NCBI GenBank assembly: GCA_936440205.1
Contig: OW387138.1
Span: 31,887,541-31,951,540 of the forward strand
Reading direction: 5' to 3'
Source: Lepidonotus clava
Taxonomy: Eukaryota > Annelida > Polychaeta > Phyllodocida > Polynoidae
Length of the DNA: 64,000 nucleotides
In this document: one piece after another, positions 1-10,029 of the stretch
Position numbering within the stretch: position 1 is the first letter of the stretch
Layout of the letters: every line of letters starts with the position of its first letter
Notes under the pieces: generated by a model
The model's input: only the letters and a program-made list of their open reading frames with translations
Told to the model about the DNA's origin: nothing
Databases searched by the model: none
Translations under genes and position numbers: made by a program

Positions 1-320
1 TACCAAGTGTAGTTGTTAATGACATTCAAGTTAATAAAGAGCTGTTTCTTTCATGCTCAATTGTGGTTATATGCCTTAATATTTCTTTTTTCTGCATGGG
101 AAGGCTTTTAAATTTGAACAACTGCAGGAAAAACTGCCTCAGCAGAGGGCATCTCAGGGAAAACACAGGGAGTATGAAAATACAATTTAAGTGGAGACCC
201 TACACCCATGCATTTGGCTTATAATGCCTTTTGATGTATGTTTCCCCGGTCCCTCATTTGGATCAAATTTATAACAGGGCTTTTGGTTTTCGAGAAATAA
301 CATGGAAACGGATCGTTGAG

Positions 321-356
<36 letters not shown>

Positions 357-530
357 GTTTTTAGTGTCTGTCAGGAGGCACTAATGACAGGTTATCTGAT
401 TCACCAAAACAGGCCCACGTTTGTTTGTATATATTATCCTCATTTGAAATTCGCTAATCAATGTAATAATCTGAAAACCAGGGGCAACCCTGATGTTTAT
501 TGCAAATAAAACCTTAAAAAATTAAACCGT
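1..530. other. Unassigned AT-rich DNA
   Basis: No gene is recognisable here. The only clear structure is a poly(T) run at about 321-353. The open frames that cross the run are low-complexity and have no family resemblance. Confidence 0.5.
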
Positions 531-830
531 ATGGATGGAAGGTTCCCATGTCGCGTGGCGAATTTAAAAAACGGCCGTGTCGCGTGTCCCTATATCCCAT
601 TTTAGAAGTATGTCCCTTGTCGAATTTAAGAAATAGCTATGTTCCATGTCATTTTATTTTTTAAGCCCCTGTCCCTTGTCGAATTTAAGAAAAAGGCCAT
701 ATCATTTGTCACTTATTTTCCATGTTGCCTGTCGAATTTTAAAAAAACGGCTGTCACCGTGTCGATTTTAAGAAATGGCCATGTCGCACTGTCAATTTTA
801 AGGGTCTATACCCCCCTGCATGTAGCAGGG
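531..830. repeat. Cluster of degenerate GTCGAATTTAAGAAA-type repeats
   Basis: About seven imperfect copies of a 30-40 bp motif containing TGTCGAATTTAAGAAA and ATGGCCATGTCGC follow one another. The same motif recurs at about 10260-10312, 11170-11232, 15545-15735 (opposite orientation), 42005-42130 and 50660-50690. It behaves as a dispersed short satellite-like family. A weaker block near 1120-1170 may be a further degenerate copy. Confidence 0.75.
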
Positions 831-1224
831 ACCCATCGCACATGAAAATAGGCAATGGCAAATGAAATTCCATGTCAGGGAAAGCACAGGAAATTTGACC
901 AAAATACGGGGAATTCTGGATTTTCGTATTTGTAAAATTACGAGATCTAAGAATGATAATTTGATTTTCTCCAGAAACTTCACATATCTTGCACGACCAT
1001 TTTGTACCTGGACTCTTTGAGATCAGAACCAGTCGTCGTAACCATGACTGGGAAAATTTAGTTGGACAGGGAAAAGATGGGGAAATTGATCCTGAAATTT
1101 GATTATGGACCCAGATGTAGAATCTAAGAAATGACCCTGTCGCCCTGTTATTCTTAGGGTCTTTCATCCATCGTTGTTCTTTTCCGGTCAAAGTCCTGGA
1201 TTATGGGAGAGAATTCTGATTTAT

Positions 1225-1484
1225 GCAGGGGTGGACATAACCAGGGGACCAGGGACCCGGGGCCCTTAAAAAGCAGGTCGGGCCCCAGCCCCCTAGATTT
1301 TCTGGCCTAGGGGCCCAACTGGCCCCTAGAAAATCATGTATAACAATTACAGATTTCTGTAAGTTTTACAATAAAACATAGTGTTTTTAAAGACAATCTG
1401 ACTATATTTATGTGAGTGCCCCTAGATTTGGAAAGCTAGGGGCCCGACTGGCCCCTGGGTTTTTAGACTTATGTCCACCACTGC
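1225..1484. mobile_element. MITE, GGGGTGGACATAA-ended family, copy A
   Basis: The 260-bp element has inverted ends GCAGGGGTGGACATAA and TTATGTCCACCACTGC. The interior is rich in AGGGGCCC blocks around an AT-rich core. A second copy lies in opposite orientation at 37543-37812 and shares both ends and core. There is no coding capacity, so it is a non-autonomous DNA transposon. I saw no clear target duplication for this copy. Confidence 0.75.
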
Positions 1485-1674
1485 TTCTGGAATGTCAATG
1501 TCAAACATTATAGGAACATATCTGACTCCTTTTTTAAGTAATTGCCTTCAGAATATTCTATAATGCAGGAGCCCATGTATAATTTCAGGGAGGATCCACA
1601 TGAATACAAGTAGGCTAAAACCTAAATCTCCAAGTATTTGCACGGAACATTTTATCATTTGTCCAGTTTAACTG

Positions 1675-2349
1675 CCCTATCTCACAGAGCGGATCCTCCA
1701 GGCACAAATAGGGCTTGATAATAAGCAATGCATTATCCACCAGTGCACCTTTTTAAAGAAGTGCAACGCTGTGCATAAAGAACCCGTTTACCAGTGGAAG
1801 ATCTGCGAGTTTGAGTATCTCTGCCCTAACGACGTTATACCTTAACATCTTAGTTCTTATGGAGGTCTAGATGGGGGGAGGGGGGATGTGTCCCAATGTG
1901 GCATGTCGCACAAAGGTATATCTCACAGAGGATCCTCCAGGCACAAATAATAAGCCTCGCCCACAAGTGCACCTTTTTAAAGAAATGCAACGCTCTGCCT
2001 TAACAACTCGTTTACCAGTGGAAGATCTGCGAGTTTGAGTATCTGTGCCCTAACAACGTTATACCTTAACATCTTAGTTCTTATGTAGGTCTAGCTGGGG
2101 GGGGGGGTGTCCCAATGTGGCATGTCGCATAAAGGTATATCTCACAGAGGATCCTCCAGGCACAAATAATAAGCCTCGCCCACCAGTGCACCTTTTTAAA
2201 GAAATGCAACGCTCTGCCTTAACAACTCGTTTACCAGTGGAAGATCTGCGAGTTTGAGTATCTCTGCCCTAACGACGTTATACCTTAACATCTTAGTTCT
2301 TATGTAGGTCTAGATGGGGGGTGGTGTCCCAATGTGGCATGTCGCATAA
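1675..2349 (+). repeat. 219-bp tandem array, units 1-3
   Basis: Three head-to-tail units each run from TCTCACAGAGGATCCTCCAG through AGTGCACCTTTTTAAAGAA to a G-run and CCCAATGTGGCATGTCGCA. The repeated GGTATA junctions at 1915 and 2134 give a period of about 219 bp. The first unit is longer and more diverged. A fourth unit lies at 10030-10250 beyond a large insertion, so the array was once continuous. No coding function is seen. Confidence 0.88.
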
Positions 2350-2620
2350 AGGCCGGGACACATACACCAACTCGATCGTCGGGAGTCCTTCAGACCCGAT
2401 CGTCGGGGACTATACAGTCGTAGGCTATTTCCTTAGGGGTGTCACATACAATGACTGATTGATCATGGCTTTATGGTAGATTTCAGACTGAAAACCGCAG
2501 ATATGATCAACATTTTGATGAAATATTATTCTTTTAATGTTTTGCCTCTGACATATATTTGATGTATAATGGAAGCTATTACTTTAGTTTAACTTACTTC
2601 ATACATTGAATCATGTTTTA

Positions 2621-2956
2621 ATTTTTTTTTTTTTTTTTGAAACAATTTGTTTATTCTGGATGGATTTCAGATTTAACATCTGTTCTTCCGCTCCACCCAG
2701 ACCTGGTGGTACATTAATTGTTGGTCTGAGCGGCGAATTTGGGTATGACGATACAAGGTGGTTTTTATGGTCCATACATTGTTTGATTGGTATTTGTGCA
2801 GGTATGAGATGGGATGGACGTGCAACAGTTTAAGTATTAGAGCTTATATAGTCTACTAGGATCAAGGTTTTTCTAACACAGTTGGTTTGGCGACAGTTTA
2901 AAGAAACGTCTCGAAGGGAGGGATATGGGTGTTCACATACTGGGGGCCAGTTTGAG
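2621..2956 (-). other. LINE 3' UTR with poly(A) signal and tail
   Basis: After the ORF2 stop there are about 320 bp of non-coding sequence, then CCAGAATAAACAAATTG and an A-run of about 18 on the minus strand. The AATAAA lies about 16 bases before the tail, as expected for a reverse-transcribed polyadenylated RNA. The tail abuts TIR-element DNA, marking the LINE's 3' junction. Confidence 0.82.
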
Positions 2957-5851
2957 TTAAGGGAAAGATATATCAATCATATTATCAACAAACATTTGTT
3001 TCAACTTGGATTTAAACAACGATTTGGTCGGTAATGAACGGATTTCGTAGGGCAATCGGTTCCAAAGTGTACTACCATAGTATTGTGGTGTCCTTTTATG
3101 AGAGGTCGTATTTGGGAAGGTTTGTGTTACATTTAATCCATCGTTTCCTCTGGTTCTCTGCTCGTGTGAGACAAAAGTCATTGTACCCTTTGTGATAGCC
3201 TTATGTCTGATTAACAGTATTAATTGGGAGGCCCTGCGTTGATCAACCAGCAGGGTATTTGTTATACGGTGTAGTTCAGGGACGTGCATCTCTTGTGGAT
3301 CTTTAAGGTTGAGGCTACATCTTAGGGCGTGATTTTGCAGTATCTGTAAATCTTGATTCTTACCGTCAGGTATGTTTGTGAGCATGGTATTTCCATAATC
3401 CAGAATGCTAATGAACATGGCTTTTACGATGCTAAGCGAGGCATACGTGGTCAGCATTGATCGTACAAGACGTAGTATATGGAGTTTATGGCTGGCAAGC
3501 TTAAAAATATAATTGAAATGCGGTAACATGCTGAGACCCTGGTCCACCATCACCCCCAGGTATTTGTAGCAATTTTCATAACCAAGAGTGTCGCCTCCAA
3601 TCGTTATTGGGTGCGCTGTTTGCCATACATCAACCGGCAGATTTCTGGTCTTTGGGAAAAATTGTGCTTTAGTCTTATCAGTGTTTATGGTTAGTTTATT
3701 TAATCTACACCATTTTGAAATATTATCCAGGGTATCTTGGAAGCTCGTAAGGGGTTCTAACGCTGGTGGATTTATTCTAGTAGTAAGAACAAGATCATCT
3801 GCGTAAAGTTGAACTTTCTGGGTATCAGCATGTACCGTTACATCATTAATATATAACAAGAAAAAGGTCGGGCCTAACACACTGCCCTGTGGGACCCCAT
3901 GTGTGAGGGTATTTGTTCGACTGGTCACTCCGTTAACATTTACCATTTGTCTCCTGGAGGTTAAGTAACTATTGAACCAAGCACATGCTTTGTTTGAGAT
4001 GTTATAATTCATTAACTTTCTTAATAAGATGGTGTGATCAACGGTATCGAATGCCTTACGGAAATCAATGTACACAGAAACAGAGTGGCAGTTTTCATTC
4101 TTATTTGTATGAAGGGTGGATGTGTAGTCTAGTACAGCCTCCTGTGTAGAAAAGCCTTCTCTGAAGCCGTATTGAAATTTAGTGATAATATTTTCACGTT
4201 GTAGGAAGCTAGTCAGTTGTTGATGTATGAGATGTTCTAGAATTTTTCCTGGTAGGGGGAGTAAAGAAATAGGTCTAAAGTCACCCGGTGTTTTGGGGGT
4301 TTGTATCTTGGGAATTGGGACAACAATGGCTTTTTTCCAACCATCTGGGTAGCATTCAGTAGCTACAGAGAGGTTAAACAAACTAAGAAATCCGTTCATA
4401 AAGTGGTTCATGACTGTCTTCCAGATACGGCTCGAGACCAAGGGGATTCCACTGGATTTGTAGGTTTTGATATCATTTATAAAAGTACGTAAGTCTTTTA
4501 CTAGAAAGGGGACAAATTCAAAAGCTCCACCAACGTTGTTTTGTATCAGGGGTTCTTTTATGAGGGATAGTTCTTCCACCTGTGTAAGTGGGATAATGTC
4601 CTTAGCTAATTTACTTCCTACTGTTGTGAAGTAGTTGTTTATATTTGTTGCAATCTCAAGGTTTGACTGGGGCAAGCCTTCAGAGTTGTTAAGTGTAATA
4701 TTTTCTTTAATATTTGGATTTACGATACTATTTATATGTTCCCAAAATTTTTTGGGATTATTTCTATTTTCCTCAAGCTTATTCTTAACAAAGTCAGACC
4801 TAGCAGAGCGTGTCAACCTATTTACTAGGTTCCGAAGACGTCTTGCTTCTCTTTGGTGATCTAGTTCTTTGGTTCGCCTAGCTCTCTTTAATGCCTTATC
4901 TCTATCCTTCATGTATTCCACTAACTCATCACTTAGCCATGCAGGTTTATTCTTTTTAAAGATACATTTTTTAACAGGTATTTGTTTGTTTAAGATCATT
5001 GTTGTTTCGTTTAGAATTTCTTTCCATATGTAATCTACGTCACGAGTGGCTAACAAGTCTTTCCAGTTCAGTTTAGTACTCAGTTCTGTCAGAAAAAGGT
5101 TTTCATCAAAATGTCTGTATGATCTTCCTGTAAAAATATCTTGTTCCCATTTTAGTTTATGCTTTTTAAGGTGTACAAAGGTGGGTAGATGATCACTTAG
5201 GTTTAGGTTTATCAACCCTGATTCAGAAACATTCTTACTATTAGATAGAATAAGGTCAATTATGCCATTATTATATAATGGTCTGGTTGCTTCTTTAATC
5301 AGTTGCGTTAGGGAGAAAATATTCATAACTTTTTTTGGTTTATCTTGCTTGGTCCTATTCATATCTATGTTCAGATCACCAATAACCACTATATCTGATT
5401 CCTTTTTGCTGGGTAAGGTGCTCAAGATCTTAGTTAGGTGTGTTATAAATTCGTCTATCTTCCCTTCAGGGGGCCTATATATATTTATAACAAATAGAGG
5501 TCTAGTTTTCGGTAGGGACATTTTTATTGTTATGGCTTCAATCGAGGGGAGAGAAGGGCTGTAAATTTCACCTGGTATTTGAATAAAGTTTAAAGTGTCT
5601 TTACAGTAAAACATCACACCACCTCCTCTTTTTAAATAACCCTGTGGGTTTAGGGAACATCTATCATTCCGGACAACCTTATATCCTGGCATTTGCAAAA
5701 AGTTATTGGGTAGGGAGGGTTTGAGCCAAGTCTCAGTAATGCCCAGAACAGTCGGTTGGTAATCAGAAATAAATGTAGTTAAAGGTGGTATCTTATTCCA
5801 GATACTCCTGGCATTCCAAGAGATAATCATCAGACCCTTCCTACCCTTCAT
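2957..5851 (-). CDS. LINE ORF2: AP endonuclease plus reverse transcriptase
   Basis: The intact 964-residue protein nicks target DNA and primes reverse transcription of its RNA. The endonuclease fills residues 1-235. Its motifs are SWNARS (11-16), ITETWL with the catalytic Glu at 40, VIGDLNID (156-163) and SDH at 219-221. A linker with basic and helical segments follows. The reverse transcriptase lies at about 505-760, with FRPISLLPLPGKILE near 525, the catalytic YIDFRKAFDTVDH near 594, GVPQGSVLGP near 652 and YADD at 683-686. The C-terminus has the usual LWNRLP motif of LINE ORF2 tails. There are no stops, so this frame could still be translated. The first ATG of the frame fits the expected start of the endonuclease fold. 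Clade (CR1/L2/Jockey group) is inferred. Confidence 0.95.
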   Translation of the reverse strand: MKGRKGLMIISWNARSIWNKIPPLTTFISDYQPTVLGITETWLKPSLPNNFLQMPGYKVVRNDRCSLNPQGYLKRGGGVMFYCKDTLNFIQIPGEIYSPSLPSIEAITIKMSLPKTRPLFVINIYRPPEGKIDEFITHLTKILSTLPSKKESDIVVIGDLNIDMNRTKQDKPKKVMNIFSLTQLIKEATRPLYNNGIIDLILSNSKNVSESGLINLNLSDHLPTFVHLKKHKLKWEQDIFTGRSYRHFDENLFLTELSTKLNWKDLLATRDVDYIWKEILNETTMILNKQIPVKKCIFKKNKPAWLSDELVEYMKDRDKALKRARRTKELDHQREARRLRNLVNRLTRSARSDFVKNKLEENRNNPKKFWEHINSIVNPNIKENITLNNSEGLPQSNLEIATNINNYFTTVGSKLAKDIIPLTQVEELSLIKEPLIQNNVGGAFEFVPFLVKDLRTFINDIKTYKSSGIPLVSSRIWKTVMNHFMNGFLSLFNLSVATECYPDGWKKAIVVPIPKIQTPKTPGDFRPISLLPLPGKILEHLIHQQLTSFLQRENIITKFQYGFREGFSTQEAVLDYTSTLHTNKNENCHSVSVYIDFRKAFDTVDHTILLRKLMNYNISNKACAWFNSYLTSRRQMVNVNGVTSRTNTLTHGVPQGSVLGPTFFLLYINDVTVHADTQKVQLYADDLVLTTRINPPALEPLTSFQDTLDNISKWCRLNKLTINTDKTKAQFFPKTRNLPVDVWQTAHPITIGGDTLGYENCYKYLGVMVDQGLSMLPHFNYIFKLASHKLHILRLVRSMLTTYASLSIVKAMFISILDYGNTMLTNIPDGKNQDLQILQNHALRCSLNLKDPQEMHVPELHRITNTLLVDQRRASQLILLIRHKAITKGTMTFVSHEQRTRGNDGLNVTQTFPNTTSHKRTPQYYGSTLWNRLPYEIRSLPTKSLFKSKLKQMFVDNMIDISFP

Positions 5852-7145
5852 TCAAGAAAAATAATACAGTAAAGCGTGCTTACATTGGGGTGATCGGGCG
5901 AACATGGATGGTTATGTATGAGTTGAGTGATATTTGGTGATACCCCTAACATATAAATGTATACGGGGTCTAACGTACGAGGTACAGACTTTCTAGGTAT
6001 CAGTGACATAGCATAGGTAGGGGCCAAGAGGTAGAACATAGGTATATTTTTTTTAAATTTTGGTTTTTGGGACATCTTTCTTTAAGATTTTTAAACATTT
6101 TTGTTATCAATCGCACGGTAGGAAAAAATTAAAGGTTCTACAATATTCATGTTCATCAAAAGTCTATCTGGTTCCTGAATATGATAGTTCTAGATATATG
6201 AGGAAAACTCCTTATAATCTGAGTACATACTAGGGATAGTCAATATAACAGTATCTCTCTCATCCTCTTTCTCTTTCCAGCCTTATCACTTTGGCCTTTG
6301 GTTCTAGGGTATGAGAGAAAAAAAACAAAACTCTTTGTAGTCTGAATACATACTATACTAGTCAATATAACATCTTTCCCAGACTGATCAAGATTCTCCT
6401 GTAGATATGAAGGTGTAAAAAGTTAAGCAGTGGTTTGGATGGAATTCACTTCTGGTCTGCCGATCGGCAAAGACAAGTGACTCTACACAAACTAATCCTA
6501 CGGTATGGACTATAGAAAATTCCAAATAGTAAATATCACAGATAATTTGTTGGCTTTGATTATAAGGCTTAGGTTATAAGGTATGGGAGAAATTTCCTTG
6601 TAGTCTGAGTACATACTATACTAGTCAACATAACATCTTTCCCAGACTGTTCAGGTTCTCCTGTGGATATGACGGTATAAATAGTTAAACATTTGTTTGG
6701 TGGTCAGAGGATGGGTCGGTGGATTTCACTACTGGTCTGCCGATCGGCAAAGACAGGGTGGTTCACACAGACTAGTCTTGTGGTGTGAACTATAGGAAAT
6801 TCAAATAGCAAATAGTAAATAATACGGGTAACTTGTTGGGTGTGGTCTGCTGATCAGCCAAGACCCAGCCAAAGGGTATCACAGATATGGGGTGTAGCCT
6901 GAAGAGTATAATGTTAGTAAATGCAGGTCTTGTAATGGTGTAGTTTGCAAAGTTCCGACTTCGCGGGCACTTGGCGCAGACTTGTCAGACATCGGTGTAC
7001 AGGGGTGATTTTTTCTCTCCGTCTGGATTTAATCCTAGTGTGTCGCACAGTGAAACACAGGGGGCAGTCTGCCGAGCGGCCAAGACTGACCCAACAAAAC
7101 ACTGGCTGCACTGGTTAGTTAATTGACAGAAAGACTACTCACAGT
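5852..7145 (-). repeat. LINE inter-ORF spacer with a duplicated segment of about 264 bp
   Basis: The 1.3-kb spacer between the esterase region and ORF2 has no convincing protein. It holds a tandem duplication: a block near 6340-6580 (TACATACTATACTAGTCAA, then GGTCTGCCGATCGGCAAAGA) recurs at about 6606-6850, and a partial third copy starts near 6217. The palindromic CTGCCGATCGGCA sits inside each unit. Duplicated monomers in LINEs are usually promoter parts; here the position just before ORF2 suggests an internal regulatory or translation-start role, which is inference. Confidence 0.68.
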
Positions 7146-7775
7146 TTATGTGCACAGAAAAATGGTGTTCACAAAGAGGTCGGCCCAGATTCTTAGTAGT
7201 CGGGTGGAGGGGTGGAGGCCGTCACTCATAAAATTATAGTAGTGCGCGTAACCTCCTCTGCGTCGACGACGGTGGATGTGTCGAGCCAGCCAGACAGTAG
7301 GGACCCAGTTCCTTTCGTTTATACGTACTATCTCCCTGTTGACCTCCACTACTGCTGCGTTGAGTATTGCTTGGTGATTTGGGTCCGGGTCACCACAGAA
7401 AGGATACCTGGCCATATCCATGCCACAGAGTTGGGTGAACATCAGGGTTGTCTCTGGGTATTTCTTGTGAAAATTTACCTCAATCTCAGTGTACAGGGTG
7501 ATCAGGTCATCTACAAGATCGTCCACTTGCCGATAGGGGAAAGTGAAACGGTGAATACCATGGTCCCAGAAGGTGCAGTCGTTTATACCGGCCGAAATGA
7601 TGTGCACATCGCCGGGGTGATTGTGGGCGTTTAGCCACGCACTGGAGGCAGTTTGGTGTAATGTTGCTCCACTCTGTGGGCACACTTCGATGTGTCGTTT
7701 ACCCTATTAATATAGTCCTGGATAAATCGGAGTCTCAAGTCACCGTAGATCTTGACTGTGATCATTTTGCCCTGT
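7146..7775 (-). pseudogene. LINE ORF1-region SGNH (GDSL-type) esterase domain, damaged
   Basis: The 7685-7146 frame contains HIISAGINDC (block III G-x-N-D, oxyanion hole and catalytic helper) and, near its end, SDGLHPS (block V D-x-x-H, the catalytic Asp-His pair). Upstream, in another frame, the stretch after an ATG near 7770 reads VKIYGDLRLRF, which looks like block I GDSxxR with Ser changed to Leu, a TCG to TTG change. The domain therefore seems to have lost its nucleophile and to carry a frameshift. Esterase domains of this fold are known in ORF1 proteins of CR1/L2-type LINEs, where a role in lipid or membrane interaction has been proposed. The copy is probably inactive. Confidence 0.72.
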
Positions 7776-7920
7776 TCTGTCCGAGCGATAATACAGGAGG
7801 ATGGTGTCAGTTAACTTTGAAATCCGCGGCTTGTTCGGGTAAGTGACGCGGTCGACGGTTTTGGTACCGTATTCGGGTTTTACACCTTAACTAGGTCACC
7901 GGTGTTTACGTTTTCCGTGT

Positions 7921-8676
7921 CTAGTCCCTATGTTCGGGGTGGATTTCTTCGGTCTCGGCGCGCTCAGCAGGTTTGGGGGTGTGTCCGGCCTGCGTTTCTT
8001 CGTCTCCAAATCCTTCTACTCGGGGTAATTCTCTTCGTTTTTGCTCCCAAAGCAAACCAAGTTTATTTTGTCCATTTGGGTCGGGTTTGTTTGTTTGAAC
8101 CATTTTTATCGTTCTCCCACAGGCCCAGAATCGATCCTGGGTTGCCTCCAGTAGGCGTTTCCCTCCAGTTCTTCTTAGGGCGTTCCTGATGGTTTCCAAC
8201 CTCAGCTTGATGTCAAGGAGCTCACTCATATGATCTTCTCTCCTGTCCATCTATATGGGGGTATCTTGAATCCGTCTCGAGATCGCCTTACAGATTCTGG
8301 GGTCTTCTTGATGTAGAAGTTCATTTGCCTCCTCCATGTGGCCAGTCACTACTGCTCGGGTGTGTTGGAAAGCCTGCTCGATGCTCTTGAAGTTATGGCC
8401 TTGATATGGTATGTCACATGGGTAGAAACTTGAGAGCGGACTGTGCTCAGAGCAGAAGTAAATACTCTCCCCTATCTCACGCGTGTAAGCTTTTTCTAGG
8501 GAAATGTCCTTGGGAAGTTTTGTAAGGTTAGATTTGTTGTATTTGATGCCTGAGATAACTGTAGTTTCGCCTGAGACTCGGGCTTCCCGTCCTTGTGATT
8601 TGGCCAGGTCCACAAGTGCTCTGGCTTCGGCTCGATGTCGTCTATGCTGCTCGTCGAGAACTTCATTGATCCACAC
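7921..8676 (-). pseudogene. LINE ORF1: C-terminal domain plus NADAR (YbiA-like) domain, interrupted by TAG
   Basis: The frame first gives a segment like the L1 ORF1p C-terminal domain (WINEVLDEQHRRHRAEARAL). It continues into a NADAR domain: YFCSEHSPLSSFYP, the SIEQAFQ motif (compare SEHYFQ in E. coli YbiA), KAISRRIQ, then an in-frame TAG at 8251-8253. After the TAG come HMSELLDIK, LLEATQDRFWACG and GQNKLGLLWEQKRREL, which match the distal half of YbiA. The TAG falls where YbiA has a conserved Trp, so a TGG to TAG change is likely. NADAR proteins act on ADP-ribose or NAD-linked glycosidic bonds. What one would do in a retrotransposon is unknown. Confidence 0.85.
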
Positions 8677-8678
8677 AT

Positions 8679-9452
8679 TTACAAAGTTTGGGTTTTAAGT
8701 CCATTCCTTGTCATAAAGACGTCCGTGCGCAACGTTTGACTTGAAAAAACCGCTATGATGGGCCGTGGCATTCTGTCTTTATTGTTAGGCTTTCCGATAC
8801 GGTATGCTTCTAACAGATCTCTTTCTTCGACCCGTGTTCCTGTTTGATCTATTACAGCCTTAGCGAGTCTCCAGGTGTCCTCCTGTCGGCCCTCTCTCAC
8901 CCCCTCTATTTGCAGTTTACTTTTCGCCTCATATTGCCTGATCTTATTTTGTACCATGTTTTCCAGTACGTTTGGGTCCTGGAGTGTGTTGTTGGTTTTT
9001 AGCTCAGCTAACTGGTTTTTTAGTTCAGCATTTTCCGCCTCCAGGGAGTCCATTCTTTTCTTAGCTTCGGCAATATCAGTTTGGTTTTTGGTGGCTTTTG
9101 CTCCGGTGTCATCAAGTGTTGTCTGCAGGGTTGTGAGTTGGGTTTGAATATTGGGGATCTGTGCAGTGTTAAGCTTCATTTTTTTCATGTCTTTATGTAT
9201 ACTAGTTACCAGGGTACCTAGTTCTTGGAATTTCAGCATACCTGCCAGCAGTATGGACACTTTCTGATCTGTTGACATGGCTGCTGCTTCATCGGGTAAA
9301 GTTGCAGTGAGATCGGTAACTGCCTTTATTTGTTCGGTCATGTCATCTAAATCAACTTCAGAATCATCAGATTCATTATCAGTGAGTAAGATTTCTTCGG
9401 GAATTGATGTTGATTTTGGTTTTCGACCTGGTTTGGTTTTTTTGGGCGGCAT
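8679..9452 (-). CDS. LINE ORF1 N-terminal part: coiled coil and RRM-like domain
   Basis: This 257-residue frame starts at an ATG followed by a basic PPKKTKPGRKPK segment and an acidic stretch (25-38). Residues 98-153 have the heptad pattern of a coiled coil. Residues 178-250 resemble the RRM of L1-type ORF1p (QIEGVRE, LLEAYRIGKPN, RPIIAVF, DVFMTRN). The frame stops at 8679, but shifting back one base in the A-run near 8695-8700 gives NFVNVWINEVLDE, which continues into the C-terminal domain of the next frame. The stop is therefore probably a one-base change in this copy rather than the true end. A programmed shift cannot be excluded. Expected role: RNA-binding trimer that packages LINE RNA. 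Confidence 0.85.
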   Translation of the reverse strand: MPPKKTKPGRKPKSTSIPEEILLTDNESDDSEVDLDDMTEQIKAVTDLTATLPDEAAAMSTDQKVSILLAGMLKFQELGTLVTSIHKDMKKMKLNTAQIPNIQTQLTTLQTTLDDTGAKATKNQTDIAEAKKRMDSLEAENAELKNQLAELKTNNTLQDPNVLENMVQNKIRQYEAKSKLQIEGVREGRQEDTWRLAKAVIDQTGTRVEERDLLEAYRIGKPNNKDRMPRPIIAVFSSQTLRTDVFMTRNGLKTQTL

Positions 9453-10029
9453 TTTGTGTCGGTACAGGTATGTAGGTCAACGCGCCAGGTAAGAGGGTGA
9501 GGGGTCAGTGGTGTATGTATCGGCGGGAAATTCAAAAAATCAAACAGGCCTAAAGGGTTTAATTTACCTTACAGGTGGTCTGATCCTAGTTCAAGGTAAT
9601 CCTCATTGGTTTATGTTGTTGATATCCTGGTGATTTATCCCTTTTTTGTGTCCGATCTCATGGTTTTCTTAGTTCTCCTCTCCCCAGTGTTTACGTTGCG
9701 TCAACCCTCAATGGCCGCCATTACCTTTATTAATAGTAATAATTGTCGGAGAATAATATGCAATATACCACATGGAAGCTTATTTCATGATGCAGCTAAA
9801 TATAAATGTTGTTTTGAGTTTAAGGTGCACATTGATCACATATCTGGAATACTGGCTATACAGACCCGACAGTTGAGTTGTTAATCTTCAACATCTCATC
9901 ATTCCCGACCCGACGGATCCGTCGGGAATAAGGCCCGACCATCCAGTCGTAAGGCCATGACACATACACCAATTGACCCCAACCCGACTCAACCGTCGGG
10001 TCGGGTCGGTATATGTGTCCAGGCCTTAA

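Larger units (their letters stand above)
2621..9560 (-). mobile_element. Near full-length LINE (non-LTR retrotransposon) with NADAR and SGNH domains
   Basis: Reading on the minus strand, the order is 5' UTR, an ORF1 region (9452 to about 7146), a repeat-bearing spacer (7145-5852), ORF2 with endonuclease and reverse transcriptase (5851-2957), and a 3' UTR. The 3' UTR has AATAAA shortly before a poly(A) tail, seen as poly(T) at about 2621-2638. ORF2 is uninterrupted, so the copy is fairly young. The ORF1 region has one apparent frameshift, one TAG inside the NADAR domain, and further damage before the esterase part. The RT motifs suggest the CR1/L2/Jockey group, but I cannot assign a clade. The exact 5' end and the target duplication were not found. 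Confidence 0.88.
2350..10026. mobile_element. TIR DNA transposon with 3-bp TAA duplication, split by a LINE
   Basis: The left end AGGCCGGGACACATAC and the inverted right end AGGCCTGGACACATAT match over about 16 bp. Subterminal CGTCGGG-type repeats lie at both sides. The element interrupts the tandem array exactly, with TAA at 2347-2349 and again at 10027-10029. A 3-bp TWA duplication is typical of PIF/Harbinger elements, so that family is inferred. Most of the length is a nested LINE. The element's own DNA is about 2350-2620 and 9560-10026, which is MITE-sized and has no transposase frame. The right end also holds a small internal inverted copy of the terminus (9953-10026). Confidence 0.75.

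Noticed and set aside
754-1191. A 145-codon minus-strand open frame
   Set aside because: It crosses degenerate repeats, has no domain resemblance and no splice or promoter context.
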